Source: Axinella damicornis (taxonomy: Eukaryota; Porifera; Demospongiae; Axinellida; Axinellidae). From it: 64,000 nt of DNA. A model generated the notes under the pieces. It made no database searches and was not told the origin of the DNA. It saw nothing but the letters and a program-made list of their open reading frames with translations. Both the position numbers and the translations under genes were made by a program. The stretch is taken from contig OZ007506.1 of assembly GCA_963931865.1 (NCBI GenBank), positions 20,878,100-20,942,099 of the forward strand. The letters are read 5' to 3'. Of the stretch, positions 53,301 to 63,211 are shown piece by piece (position 1 is the first letter of the stretch; every line of letters begins with the position of its first letter).

Positions 53301-55731
53301 TACCGGTAGTCATGGTTATAAGAGAGAAGTAAAGGTTATCTCCACACACTCTGATCAGCTAACTGCAAACCCACTTCACAAAAACTGAGCAGCAACAATG
53401 CACCTCAAGACTATTTGCTGCAGTTCTGCATACCACAGGTATGGGGCATTTCCAGGGACAAATTATTACATGCCTTCCAGGGCAACACCCCAGACCAGGA
53501 AGCGATATCCATGCTGTCACATTTGCCTGAACATCACCAGATAGTAGCTAGGTGTAGTACCGTAGGCGCTCTAATTATGCGTCGCTCAAAAAATAATTAT
53601 TTTTGAAATGCAACGCAACAATAGAAATTCGGTCAGCCAAACTTCGACGCACGATTAGAAAACACCTCGCTAAGGTACTAAAGTCAGACGAGTGTAGACA
53701 AGGCTATTGCATAGCGGTTGTTTTTGTTCCGGGTTGTCGGACTGTCGCTGCCTTTTCTCCTACATGGGGTGTCCGTATCCTCGGGTCACAGAATACATAA
53801 GTGAGTTGCTGTCTCGATGTCCCAGCCGTATCGCAACTGTGTCTTTATACATCAACGTTCACAGGCAGTGATGTGATGAGCCCTCTTCACCGTTCAACGG
53901 TACTGTGCGCGCTTTGAGCTAGCTGCCATGCTGCCGTTATAATCGCGTTACGCAAATTAGTCCCCAGAGTGCGACGCATTATTGGAAATTATCGGTTTGA
54001 GATATTGAATTTTGACGCAGAATTAGAAAGGACGCATAATTAGAGCGCCTACGGTATTTCAATCAATATTCCATGAGACATTTGCCGGGGACTGAGGCAG
54101 TTGAGACATTTGCTGGGACAAATGGTTGGGATATTGCCACAGCAAAATTATGTCTCGGTCCCTGGTATTGAGGCCTCCACGCCCAGCTTTGTCAATTTTC
54201 GTACTGCAAGCAGCAAAAGCTGGGCAGAAATGTTTCTGGAAATGTTTCTGGAAACGTTTCTGTGACGTCAAACCCTCATATTACTGAGTTGCTAGAACGG
54301 GGCTACTTCTGACCATGTCCTAGCTTGGATATTGCCCGGCAGGTCCCAGTCATTCCCCTGGCAAATGTTCCAGGCTCAATGGTAGGAATACTGATACCGA
54401 ACACTGTGTCCGCCTAGCTTGGATCTTGCTCGGCAAAATATCCAGGTCCCGGTCATTTCCCTGGCAAATGTTCTTGATCACAGCACGAGGCTGAACATCC
54501 CTCTCCCTTGGTTTCACTCACCAGAGTCGATAACCGGCTCCGAGGTTGATGGAGGCGCTGAGGAAGTTTCGGTAACCTGGGAAGCAGTGGAAGAAATGTG
54601 GGTAAGGATAGTCCCCAACATCAACACGACCGTCGGTTTCAGACAGTGCATTTTGAGGAGCACTCGTGTCAGTGTGTGGAGATCCGTAGCTAGCTTCAAA
54701 CGACCGCTAGTCTCGCAACGCTCGCAGGCCAGACACTTTACTGTTTGAGGGTGTGGCCGGAAGCGGCGGCGCCACACCCCCAAACAGGCTGACTGTACTA
54801 GTCGACTGTCGACGCGACTGAAATCTAAGCGACGTGGATATTGGTCCGGCAGGAAGTACGTATAGGTACCGGAAACGCGCGCGCATCTAGATTCTAGAAC
54901 CGGCCAGCTATAGTGGAATGGAGTGGGGACTTGTGAGTGAGGCTAGTGGAATGGAATGGTGACTTGTGTGTGAGGCTAGTGGAATGGAATGGTGACTTGT
55001 GAGCGAGGCTAGTGGAAAACGGCGCGTCATAGGAGTGGTGACTTGTGAGTGAGGCTAGTGGAATGGAGTGGTGACTTGTAGTGGAATGGAGTGGTGGAGG
55101 CTAGAGTTGGTGACTTGTGTGAGTGAGACTAGTGGAATGGAGTGGTGACGTGAGTGAGGCTAGTGGAATGGTACGGTGGCCCGTTAGTACGGTGGCCCAT
55201 TAGGGCCATCCGTGTTCTGTGATTTCTCCGAGATTGCGCTGTGAATATATCCAAATCCCAGATTGCGCTGTGCAAATTGCGCTGTGAATATCCCCAAATC
55301 CCAGATTGCGCTGTGAAAAATTGCAAATTGCGCTGTGAAGATGCCCAAATCTCAGATTGTGCTGTGAAAAATTGCAAATTGCACTGTGAAGATGCCCAAA
55401 TCTCAGATTGCGCTGTAAAAAATTGCCCCAAAATAGGCTGAAATTAGCATACAAGGGAGCTCAGAAGATAGGAGTTTTAACGTAACAAGTATGGTCATTC
55501 TCAACACAGTATAGCTGCAAATAAAAGTGATAAATGAACCTTTGTTTACATGATGAGTGCAATTTTTGCAAAAGTTGCTTTTGATCCTGTCCTGCATTCA
55601 CAGGTGATCATGATGGAAACAAATTAGAGACTTGTGAGATAGTTGTTTCCTCTGAGACGGTGGTTGCTACGGAGAGGGTGGTGACTGTGGAGACGACAGT
55701 TGCTCCAGACACAGCACGTCCAACCGATATC
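47395..55731 (-). CDS. Immunoglobulin-type receptor tyrosine kinase (5' partial)
   Basis: Minus-strand exons, 5' to 3': Thr/Ser-rich stalk about 55731-55630 (uncertain ends) and 54576-54522; Ig domain 53282-52956 (FVCEA...YYCLAN); membrane helix 52799-52631 ([20 protein letters not shown]); juxtamembrane 52548-52355 and 51627-51551; then the kinase in 51409-51349, 50742-50662, 49938-49715, 49456-49344, 48779-48611, 47974-47832 and 47599-47395. Kinase motifs are complete: glycine loop [13 protein letters not shown], lysine VAVKALK, catalytic loop [14 protein letters not shown] in [33 protein letters not shown] and [13 protein letters not shown]. All kinase junctions keep phase. HRDLAARN and KWMALES mark it as a receptor-type tyrosine kinase. 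The signal peptide and any further Ig domains were not found. The two juxtamembrane exons fit phase only in swapped order (see findings). Autophosphorylation and SH2 recruitment are inferred. Confidence 0.88.
48192..48530. mobile_element. Foldback element with AACCAGTCTTGCAA ends
   Basis: ATAACCAGTCTTGCAA near 48195 is mirrored by TTGTAAGACTGGTTAA near 48512, and CTTGCAGAATCTTGCAA-type words fill the interior. A one-armed TAGTCTCG-family end (GCCTGGGAACGAGACTA, about 48391-48407) is embedded. It lies in the kinase-gene intron. Confidence 0.6.
49071..49172. mobile_element. ~102-bp TAGCCTCG-family foldback element
   Basis: TAGCCTCGTTCCCAGGCCTC and GAGGCCTGGGAACGAGGCTA enclose a second hairpin, CCGTGGAG...CTCCACGG. 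The flanks GGACAGCTT and GGGCAGGCT match at 7 of 9 positions. Confidence 0.85.
49547..49582. repeat. Perfect hairpin in a kinase-gene intron
   Basis: CGCTAAGGCACTCGG, a short CTAC-containing loop and CCGAGTGCCTTAGCG form a 15-16 bp stem. It belongs to no family recognised elsewhere in the window. Confidence 0.85.
49945..50245. repeat. Purine-rich GGAAGGAGG tract
   Basis: Nearly pure A/G sequence of 300 bp in the intron upstream of exon 49938-49715. On the minus strand it is a long polypyrimidine tract leading into that exon's acceptor. Confidence 0.9.
50808..51240. mobile_element. 433-bp foldback element with ~155-bp arms
   Basis: The left arm (about 50808-50966) includes GATACTCGTGCGCACG, AAATGTATTGGGAAATGTAT and CTTGATTCTGGCGGTGGAGG. 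The right arm (about 51083-51240) is the near-perfect reverse complement. The roughly 115-bp centre has no coding sense. It lies in the kinase-gene intron between 51349 and 50742 and shares no terminus with the TAGCCTCG family. Confidence 0.93.
53560..54054. mobile_element. 495-bp Tc1/mariner-like MITE flanked by TA
   Basis: Perfect 24-bp terminal inverted repeats begin CCGTAGGCGCTCTAATTATG and are flanked by TA on both sides, as for Tc1/mariner elements. Sub-terminal GACGCA and AATTAGAA words recur. There is no transposase frame. It lies between the Ig exon and the stalk exon of the receptor kinase gene. Confidence 0.9.
54905..55180. repeat. GGAATGGAGTGGTGACTTGTG minisatellite
   Basis: About seven units of 30-50 bp carry GAGTGAGGCTAGTGGAATGG followed by AGTGGTGACTTGTG. 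The start of the region (54840-54905) is a copy of the TGGTCCGGCAGGAAGTA foldback family. Confidence 0.9.
55230..55432. repeat. CAGATTGCGCTGTGAA minisatellite
   Basis: Alternating units CCCAAATC(C/T)CAGATTGCGC and TGTGAAAAATTGCAAATTGC repeat about four times. Open frames on both strands here are by-products of the period. Confidence 0.92.
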
Positions 55732-55889
55732 TGTACACAAATAGAATTCCAATGTAGAGAATTATCAAACACAAAATTCAAGTAATATGACTATGAAATA
55801 CACTAGAAACAAAAAATTTTCTTACAAAAATTACAAATGATTTAGTGATGGCCACCCCGATCGACTCCCGAAAAAGCAGACAAACAAGG

Positions 55890-55974
55890 AATGCCATTAA
55901 CCAGCCTCAGTCCCATCCCATTGAAAAATGTAGAATTTAGGGATGGGATGGGACTGAGGCTGGTTAATGGCATA
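55890..55974. mobile_element. 85-bp foldback element (ATGCCATTAACCAGCCTCAG)
   Basis: Perfect inverted arms of about 29 bp start ATGCCATTAACCAGCCTCAG and include TCCCATCCC, around a 25-bp loop. The inner CAGCCTCAGTCCCA resembles TAGCCTCGTTCCCA, suggesting a distant subfamily. No target duplication is seen. Confidence 0.85.
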
Positions 55975-56493
55975 CGATCACAGTCCACCTGCTCGTTGCT
56001 CTCCTCGACCTTTGTCAGACACTCGCGGGTAACGCGGTACGGCACAGCGATTTGCCGTGTCTATAGTCGCTGGCGACACCGAAAGTTTGGAGAAAAATCA
56101 TTTCCCTGACGTCATTCGCAATCAACGCTTCTGATTCGTTAGGTCAACATTCCGACCTGGGGACAACTTGAATGTAAGATGGTGCCCAGACCTTTTCCTC
56201 CTCCCCCGCGCGAAGGGTCTGGTTCCGAGACTAGTTGTTTTGTTGGTACCCGTTATAGGTAGATAATATAACCATACTATTTTTTTTCTTGGACAACTGG
56301 CTTTTGTCTTCGTAGAAAAGAAAAAAAACATAGACTAAGTAGCCGCGTAGTGGTGATCTAATTTTTTTTCACCTTCGCTATCTGGATTGGCTCTCGTAGC
56401 ACCTTCGTACTTTGCACTGCTACACTGCCACTTCTAATCTTTCTGTTTTCAATTCTGTGACCACCTCATTCTCAGCGGCTAGTACATCTCGCC

Positions 56494-56558
56494 TAGCCTC
56501 GTTCCCAGGCGCTCGGAACATGTAATTGCAATTACCGAGCGCCCGGGAACAAGGCTAC
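56494..56558. mobile_element. 65-bp TAGCCTCG-family element
   Basis: TAGCCTCGTTCCCAGGCGCT and GCGCCCGGGAACAAGGCTA have inner complementary words CGGAACATGTAATTG / CAATTACCG. The flanks CATCTCGCC and CTCATCGCC match only partly. Confidence 0.8.
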
Positions 56559-56739
56559 TCATCGCCATCTCTGCCACTCGGAACTCGTGAGTAAGGCGGC
56601 GCGCGTTAGCCCTGTCTCCATTCCGTGTGTTGGTCTCGTCTCTAGCATCTGAATATCGAGTGTCGCGTGTGGACAGGTGAAAGCATGAAAATTAGTACTG
56701 CACTTCGATGACTTTCTCTGCCGTGCCGTAAAGCACTGA

Positions 56740-57945
56740 TGGAAGCCTACAAGGAACTTTTTCTTCTTGTTCGAGTGAAAAACTGTCTTAGTGAGATGGA
56801 TCTGCAGTTATTTGATGGTAGGAGGCAGAAAGTCGTAGTGGACGGCGAGACATCTGAATCCATAAGTGTTGTCTCAGGTGTGCCCCAGGGTTCAGTGTTG
56901 GCATAGATAATAGTCTATGGTGTTGGGTCCCCTTTTGTTCCTGATATACATAGACGATGTCACAGACTCTGCCCTATCTCCTGACTCTAAGATATCACTA
57001 TATGCAGACGATAAATTATGCTGCTTTTCAAGACCACCACCTCAACTGGTGACTATGTGGAGTTGCAGAAAGACGTTGACACCTTGAACAATTGGGTGAC
57101 TACAAACCATCTCGCTTTCAACACCTCGAAATGTAAATACATGCTCATCTCCAGGAAGAAATATCCATCTCATCCTCCTACCCTGGTGATTGGTTCCTTG
57201 ACACTAGAGAGAGTCTACTCCTATAAGTACCTGGGCCTACGCCTCACATCCACTCTATGCTGGTCAGACCACATTAATGACATCTGCATTAAAGCCAAGA
57301 AGCTGATTGGTATGCTATACAGACGATTCTACAAGAACATGGATTCACAAAGTCTGTTCCAACTGTACCTTACTTTGGTGAGGCCTCATACCGAATATGC
57401 TAGTCAAGTCTGGAACCCTTACTTGCAAAGAGACATCCAACAACTGGAACGAGTGCAGAAGTTTGCACTACGAATGTGCTCAAAGCAGTGGGACTTAGGA
57501 TATGAGGAATTGCTCAACCATTTCAACATCCCTAACCTTGAGGATCGTATATAGGAAGTACCTAAATCTGTGTACAATGTATAAAATAGTTCATGACATG
57601 TTTATTTTCCTTACGGTGTGTTTGTACCCAGAGCCACTACACTAAGGTCTGCATCTAAGTTAGTCTTTCATCAACCATTTGCTCGCACTAGTTCCTTTTT
57701 ACATTCATTTGTCCCTCACACTAATCTTGTGCTTTATGGAATAAACTACCTGGCAATATTACACATGCATGTACTCCGTCAGCATTTAAGTTTTCTCTTA
57801 CTAATTGTTTGTATCGCAATAGTTAACTATCTTTTCGTTGGGTATACTTAAGTTAGCCTGTGGCTACTGTATGTCCTTTGCAATGTCTATATACTGCATA
57901 AACTTTCACAAAAAAAATAATAAAAAAATTAAAAAAAGTGGTCCG
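56740..57945 (+). pseudogene. 5'-truncated non-LTR (jockey/CR1-like) retrotransposon, broken reverse transcriptase
   Basis: The reverse transcriptase is recognisable from its conserved blocks: VSGVPQGSVL, then LLFLIYIDD, SLYADDK with the catalytic aspartates, NTSKCKYMLISRK, YKYLGLRLTS and RPHTEYASQVWNPY. The C-terminal part stays open at 57018-57554. It is dead: an 18-bp insertion with a 7-bp duplication interrupts the VLGP block at 56902-56919, the frame shifts after YADD near 57020, and further stops occur. No endonuclease domain is visible upstream. An A-rich tail at about 57907-57945 marks the 3' end on the plus strand. Confidence 0.85.
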
Positions 57946-58280
57946 GCCAAAACCGGACCGGCCGGACCGCTTGCTACGGCCACGTTGGATGGCTACAACA
58001 GGGACGGAGACCACTCACGAGTCTACCTCTTCAATGGATACAGCGATGCACGGTACTGCACGGCCACAAAGACTGCGAAAGTGCGACTCTGACTGATCAA
58101 GCTATAGCTATAGCTAGCTACAAGTTCACCGATCGCGACTCGCGGCTGCACGGTTGCTCACTGTGTTGAAGTCACTTACTCGTAGACCTCTGCTCTTCAA
58201 TGGCTACAGTCATGGGAACTACTGCATAGCGAAAGAAGACAGCGAGAGTGCTTTCACTGTCTGCTTGTGCCGCATGTAGC
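57946..58280. repeat. Short diverged duplication after the retrotransposon
   Basis: CTTCAATGGATACAGCGATG at about 58028 and CTTCAATGGCTACAGTCATG at about 58193 belong to two diverged units of about 165 bp. A short open frame runs through the first copy but has no recognisable product. Confidence 0.5.
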
Positions 58281-58427
58281 TATACAAGATCAGTGTCCAT
58301 ACAGTTGCTGCAATTCTACAGCCTGAGGTTGAGTTAGTTACATTCGAATGAGTGAAATGATGCTGCATATATATGCATGCACTTGCTCAGGCTCGCCCCA
58401 CAATGTTATACATTCCGCTAGTATTAT

Positions 58428-59285
58428 ATTATATTACGCGGCACAATTTTTCCCCTACTATAGGAGTGTAATATCGAGGGGCAGCAGGGGCGGCGGAAGC
58501 AATTTGGGGTTGGTATGGCAAAATAGGATATGTCCACTGCCGAAGGTGTAGAGGCGCGTAGTGCCGATCTGTATTTCCATGCAATCCGTGACCGTCTCCA
58601 GGGTTTCATCTACTTGGGGGGGGGGGGGGGGGGGGCAAGGGGGAAGCTTCCCCCCCCCAAAACAGTCTAGCTTCCCCCCCAAAGAAGAGATTGACTATAT
58701 CATTACATCATAGGTAATACCATATTAGGACTCAGATACTGCTGTAGGCCACACCTCTTCCGGGGAATTAATTAACCTCAAAACATTTTGCACGGCACTT
58801 GCCACTACTTCCCCCCCAAACATTTTTTCTAGATGAAACCCTGGTCTCACTCTCGACGTGGAAAGGAAATGTACGCTGCGCTGGTAGCCCACGCCTACTA
58901 ATTATAAGGCGACGAGTTTTTCGCTGCTGTTATTCCACTTCCTGGCTCCACCCCTTTCTAAATCGCACGTGGTAGTCAGCACGTAGTTGTTCGCCATCGT
59001 ACTCAACAAAAGCGCCCGGTATGTGTCCAGACACTTCATGTTTTACGAATACCATAAGAGTACATTAGAATCAGTGTTGTAACCATGCTTATCCTTTTGT
59101 GTTTGTGTATCATTGCTTATTGATACTCCTGGGTGCAATAACATTAGCTTTATGCTATTTTGTATACCCTGTGCTTCTTTGGCATAAACTTTCATACAAA
59201 ACTTACACTCCTGGTAGGGGAAAAATTGTGCCGCGTTAATTACACTCCTGGTATAGAGAAAATTGTGGCGCGTAATGTAATCTAA
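58428..59285. mobile_element. ~850-bp element with TACACTCC inverted termini
   Basis: The left end has ATTACGCGGCACAATTTTTC with CCCTACTATAGGAGTGTAAT (58434-58472). Its reverse complement is found twice on the right, at about 59205-59238 (TACACTCCTGGTAGGGGAAA) and 59240-59280. The interior has a G-run (about 58616-58636), a CTTCCCCCCCCAAA repeat and a TTTCATCTACTTGGGG word like that at 15264 and 24910. Non-coding. Confidence 0.65.
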
Positions 59286-59401
59286 ATAATTAATTAATAA
59301 ACGTTTGACTATTTCCAAATGGCCTACAAAGATTCTGACTACACCGTCGTGATCGCTATGATGCAGTGACACAAAATCAAAATAATTGTGCTGAAACTCA
59401 C

Positions 59402-60078
59402 CTTGGTGGTAGAGTTGTCGCTACTGGTCAACTGTTCTAATTCCCTCTTCAAAAGTGTTGCAAAGGCGTCAGGAGGGTACCTGCGTTTGAGAATCCTCAG
59501 TGGGACTTGCCTTTTCTTCTTCCTTCTCCTCTCAACCCTGGTCCACTGCTCATCATCTGTCTCATCAACAGACACTACATCCCCAGATCCGGACTCAGCC
59601 TTTTGGTTACCAGAGCTCTTGTCACGGTGCACACTAATTGGAGTGGGATCTTGAGGGACCTTGCTTTCACAGACTTCTGCTGCCAGTGAGTGAGCAACAG
59701 GTGACCCAGGTGTGGTACAGGTCTTGGCCTTGTGCCTCCTTCTTCTCTTCTTCCTCTTAGGAATAGCAGTAACTACACCACCAACCTGCTGTTCGAGGCT
59801 TGGCCAGAAGAGGCTAACAGAAAACCCTGCACTGGAGGACTTAGCAGTCCACATTGCCTCAGAGAGCTTCAAACCACTTAGCTGTAGCTGTAGACAGACA
59901 GGTAGTGGTAAGCCAAGGGCAGACAGACTTGCAGAAACTCCTTCCAAGCCAGTCACTTTCTCAACCATGGAGTCACTGTCAGAAGGTTCATCTGTATCCG
60001 AGAGTTCAGAGCTTGGAGAATCAGTAGGGTCAGAACTTGCTGCCAGGAACTGCAAGGTCTCCACACGCAGTGTTACTC
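59402..60078 (-). CDS. Unknown protein with acidic Ser-rich and basic regions (partial)
   Basis: One open exon on the minus strand encodes about 225 residues and ends at a GTGAGT donor after NSTTK, so the C-terminus is in an exon not found. The 5' boundary is uncertain: the frame is stopped just upstream near 60085, and the nearest ATG inside is well into the sequence. In order it shows an acidic Ser/Asp/Glu stretch (DPTDSPSSELSDTDEPSDSD), a hydrophobic Leu-rich segment, GFSVSLFWPSLEQQ, and a strongly basic cluster KRKKRRRRHK that could be a nuclear localisation signal. Then follow an acidic ETDDEQW, a second basic cluster RRRKKKR and a helical DAFATLLKRELEQL. No family is recognised. Nuclear location is only suggested by the basic clusters. 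Confidence 0.5.
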
Positions 60079-60084
60079 CTCAAG

Positions 60085-60879
60085 ACCTGTGGAATTCAAC
60101 GTAACAAGGTACATGGTCCTTGCACTGACCACAACTGGGCAGATTGGTTCAAACAATTCACTCTCCAGACAGGGTATGAATACACAATATCATATTATAT
60201 GCTCAGGAAAACAAAGCAACACTCAGTCAAGGGAGACAGGAGTGATACAGGAGGAGGAAAGCTCTTCACATGGTCACTTGCTTACAGCTGCTTGCATGGT
60301 AGTACTGGTCGATTCAAATCGCTTTGTCTCGGGAAAAAGAACCGCTCATGCAATGCAGCATCACTTGGAACTGGGAGATGCTGCAACCCAGTAGATGTGT
60401 ATCTGTTGCAAAGTGCATGTAGAGGACTGCATTATTGAACTGCAAAAGCCACTGTCCGCACACAATCATGTAACCAGGTTCAGAGCAAATTATAATTATT
60501 TTCCGGTGTTCTGACAAATGTCAGAACAACTTCAGTTTTGGTCTGACATTAGCAAATCTGGCCGGACGTTTAAAATTTGGTTGCTCATACATAATACAAT
60601 TACACATAATGTGCACATTCAGTAATTGGTATTTGTTATAATCACGAGTCATATAATAGGGACAGGAAGCGACTATTGGTGGTCATTTGCTGCAAAGCAT
60701 CATCTTTAGCACAGTAAAGTATGGCTATGAGCTCCTCCTCCACATTACCTGCATCAGTTGTCCCAGCCCAAATAAATGGCTTCCGCAGGAATGTGAATTA
60801 AAGAAGCCCTGACGCTGACTTCTTGCAATGAAGCCAGTGAAAGACTGGCCGATGAGGGAGTTCTATAGGCGTGGCTTAC
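60085..60879. other. Intergenic stretch without recognised genes
   Basis: About 800 bp between the unknown basic protein and the hAT-derived gene. The 5' end of the former should be here. No convincing exon or repeat is seen. Confidence 0.4.
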
Positions 60880-61544
60880 ATCTACCGCACGGCGCTCTTC
60901 CAGCGCTGGATATTTGGCAACGGGGATATCGATACTCTGTTTGGCCATAACGAAGCACAGATCGAACTTCCTCTCCATTCGCGACCGCGTGTCATGATCA
61001 AGCTTCGCCCAATCGTCGATGTCAGCACTGCAGACCCGCCACTCGCCTTCGCGCGATGCGCTCGCAGTCGTGCCATTTCCGCCTTATGGACCTCGCTAGT
61101 AGCATGGTCAAGCACAGTGCTCACTTTTTGGTTCGTTGAACCAGAGGTCCAGGCCCTCCAGAAATTCTTCAGATTGCCTTTGTACTTCTTACACACGGCG
61201 CGCAGTAGAGAGAAGCCACGAACGTAGCGCTTGTCTCGCTCGAGTTCACATCGAAGCCAGGACAGGTCCCGCTCGTGCTCATGCTGCCACTTTTCGAACG
61301 TAGCCTTTGTCACTTGGCGCTTGTCACACTTTGTGGAAGGTCCTGCCTCGCTAGCGCTCGATGGGCGTTTTCCGTCCGGCCATTCTGTCAGACCAGCACT
61401 GTAAATGGACGGACAATGAACGGAAATGCACGGACATTTGTCCGATGACCGACCGTTATAATTTGCTCTGACTGGTTGTCTATCATTGTCTGTACCCACC
61501 TTTGCCTGATTTCTGGTTACCACTGTCAAGGTGTGGTTTTCCAA
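60880..61544 (-). CDS. hAT-transposon-derived zinc-finger-like protein
   Basis: A 220-codon frame on the minus strand starts MENHTLTVVTRNQAKVG. Residues about 76-175 contain KATFEKWQHEHERDLSWLRC, then LLRAVCKKYKGN, FWRAWTSGSTNQKVSTVLDH and ATSEVHKAEM. The FxxGSxNxxxSxxxDHAxSxxHKxAM pattern is typical of the N-terminal C2H2/BED-like domain of hAT-derived vertebrate proteins such as C17orf113 and KIAA1586. The first cysteine is followed by a changed spacing, and the transposase catalytic domain is absent, so this is either a truncated transposon fragment or a domesticated DNA-binding remnant. Its last about 30 residues do not resemble the family. No intron evidence. Confidence 0.5.
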
Positions 61545-61894
61545 AGTGATCTATAGATCATCAGACCCTTGTTTTGTAGACTCATTCTCTGGATGGTTCT
61601 CCTTGTTTTGTAGACTCATTCTCTGGATGGTTCTCCTTGTCATGTACTATGTATGCACAAATACATACACATGGCGCCATTTACTGTACCATATGCGTTG
61701 AATGTGGAGTTTACACTGTACTTTACGGGATCCAATGTACAATAGGAGGTGATGCAGTGCATACAAAAATAAGGCCTACCTAGTAAGGGCATACAAATCA
61801 ATGCCAATGCAATACCTAATAGCTAGGCACATTCCAACTCAGTTTATTCTCTTGTGCACTTTGTAAAGGGTAAATACATCATTAGTTGCATCAA
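61545..61894. other. Intergenic with a 44-bp direct duplication
   Basis: CCTTGTTTTGTAGACTCATT followed by CTCTGGATGGTTCTCCTTGT occurs twice in tandem (about 61566 and 61600). Otherwise this is non-coding and includes the glycosyltransferase 3' UTR. Confidence 0.6.
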
Positions 61895-62975
61895 TCATAG
61901 TTGTGACAATTGAGGTGGGTCTATGCAGAGATGTTGATCTAAGTATGTTTCATTGAACCAACTGGGAAGTGCTGCTCGGAAAGCATGGGCTGCAGGACTT
62001 GGGCTTTTTGAGAGCCAGGCATAGCTCTCCCAACGGGGTAGGTATGGTACAGTGTGTTCTGCATGATGGAATAAATGAATGGCATAAACCTGCAAGAGAT
62101 TGAATGGGATAGTTTTCATGTCCCTGACAAACAAGGCTTCGGTTTCGTCCGTGTGCCAGCCAAATGGAAAGAAACCATTGGATTGATTCAGAACTTTCAC
62201 ATTCTTGTAGAGGTGGGTTGTTACTTGTTTCTTCACAAGGTCAGTCAGTGATATAGTCGAGTGTCTATTCCAAGATCCATCAAAATCTTGACACGCTTGT
62301 TTGGCATAAGCACACATAAAGCAGCTGTGCTTCTGAACCACAAGTAATGCATTGCATGGAAATTGTCTAGCCTGTCTTGCAACAACAGTTTGATAACCGT
62401 GAAGCAAATCGTCAAATGACTTGGTGGCAATACAGTCTGTGTCGGAGTATATCCCTCCTAATTGGTAAAGAAGTGCATTCCTCATGAAATCTGCCTTGTG
62501 TGCAAACTCTATTACACGGCGTCCATTGAGTGACTTCACCCACATGTTACTCGGCACAATGTGGTGCTCAACAAACGGCCGTATGCGATTCCACCAGCAG
62601 CTCTTGAGCTCTCCTCTACTGTGCACAAATATCTTCTTTGGCTTCAGAGCTTTTCTTGCTGCCATTACAGCGACCCATTCATAAAAGTGGAAGTTACTGT
62701 CAGCTTTGATAAAGTGCACCACATTCGGTATAGGGCCGCCCCCATCCACACACTTAACTTCACAAGTTTTTACCCACTCTCCACATCCTGATAAGTCCAC
62801 TGATTGTACATCCACTGGCCCTACGTCCCCTGATTCTGGTAGGTGCACTGATGGTGTGGAGTCTGCTCGTATGTCCGCTGGCCATACATCCCCTGATGCT
62901 GGTAGGTGCACTGCAGATGGTGCGGGAGTCTGTTGATGCTGGTCGACCTCTGCCCTTGTTGGGGTCATATCCTCT
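61895..62975 (-). CDS. DXD-motif glycosyltransferase (GT32-like), C-terminal exon
   Basis: A large 3' exon follows a TTTCAG acceptor near 62976 and encodes about 359 residues up to the stop at 61895. The first ATG (62968) lies within the exon, so earlier exons, probably with the Golgi signal anchor, may be missing. Residues about 18-60 are a Pro/Ser/Asp-rich stem containing two VHLP(A/E)SGDV repeats. The catalytic part starts at IPNVVHFIKADSNF. It contains EFAHKADFMRNALLYQLGGI and then YSDTDCIA, the DXD-type metal and nucleotide-sugar site of the Gly_transf_sug (GT32) family. Downstream are NALLVVQKHSCF and FGWHTDET. Relatives such as alpha-1,4-galactosyltransferases and bacterial or yeast mannosyltransferases act on surface glycans; the sugar here cannot be told. 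Confidence 0.75.
62785..62925. repeat. In-frame ~66-bp repeat within the glycosyltransferase stem
   Basis: TCCCCTGATTCTGGTAGGTG followed by CACTGATGGTG and TCCCCTGATGCTGGTAGGTG followed by CACTGCAGATGG are two copies of a unit that encodes the duplicated VHLPxSGDV stem peptide. A more diverged third copy lies at about 62785. Confidence 0.7.
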
Positions 62976-63018
62976 GAAACTGTGCATGTATGATTAGTGT
63001 TTAAAACATGAATTTACC

Positions 63019-63202
63019 TAGCCCATAGATAATAGAGCCTATGCCTAGCCTCGTTCCCAGGCCTACCCCGTTTTTTTCTGTTCTTCGGTTTGTGTTGACA
63101 ATAATACACGGATGTGGAAGGGCCGCCCTTCCACATCTGTGTATTAGCTATCAACGCAAACCGAAGAACGGAAAAAACGGGGTAGGCCTGGGAACGAGGC
63201 TA
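63019..63202. mobile_element. 184-bp TAGCCTCG-family foldback element with 9-bp TSD and a nested micro-element
   Basis: Almost the whole element is one hairpin: TAGCCTCGTTCCCAGGCCTA... pairs with ...TAGGCCTGGGAACGAGGCTA. It is flanked by perfect 9-bp direct repeats GAATTTACC (63010-63018 and 63203-63211). Its left end is interrupted by a 20-bp CATAGATAATAG...CCTATG insertion (63024-63043), itself flanked by 7-bp repeats CCTAGCC. Confidence 0.93.
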
Positions 63203-63211
63203 GAATTTACC

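Noticed and set aside
55129..55454. Repetitive frames (HSAIC, FTAQS) on both strands
   Set aside because: They are generated by the CAGATTGCGCTGTGAA minisatellite and have no independent coding evidence.
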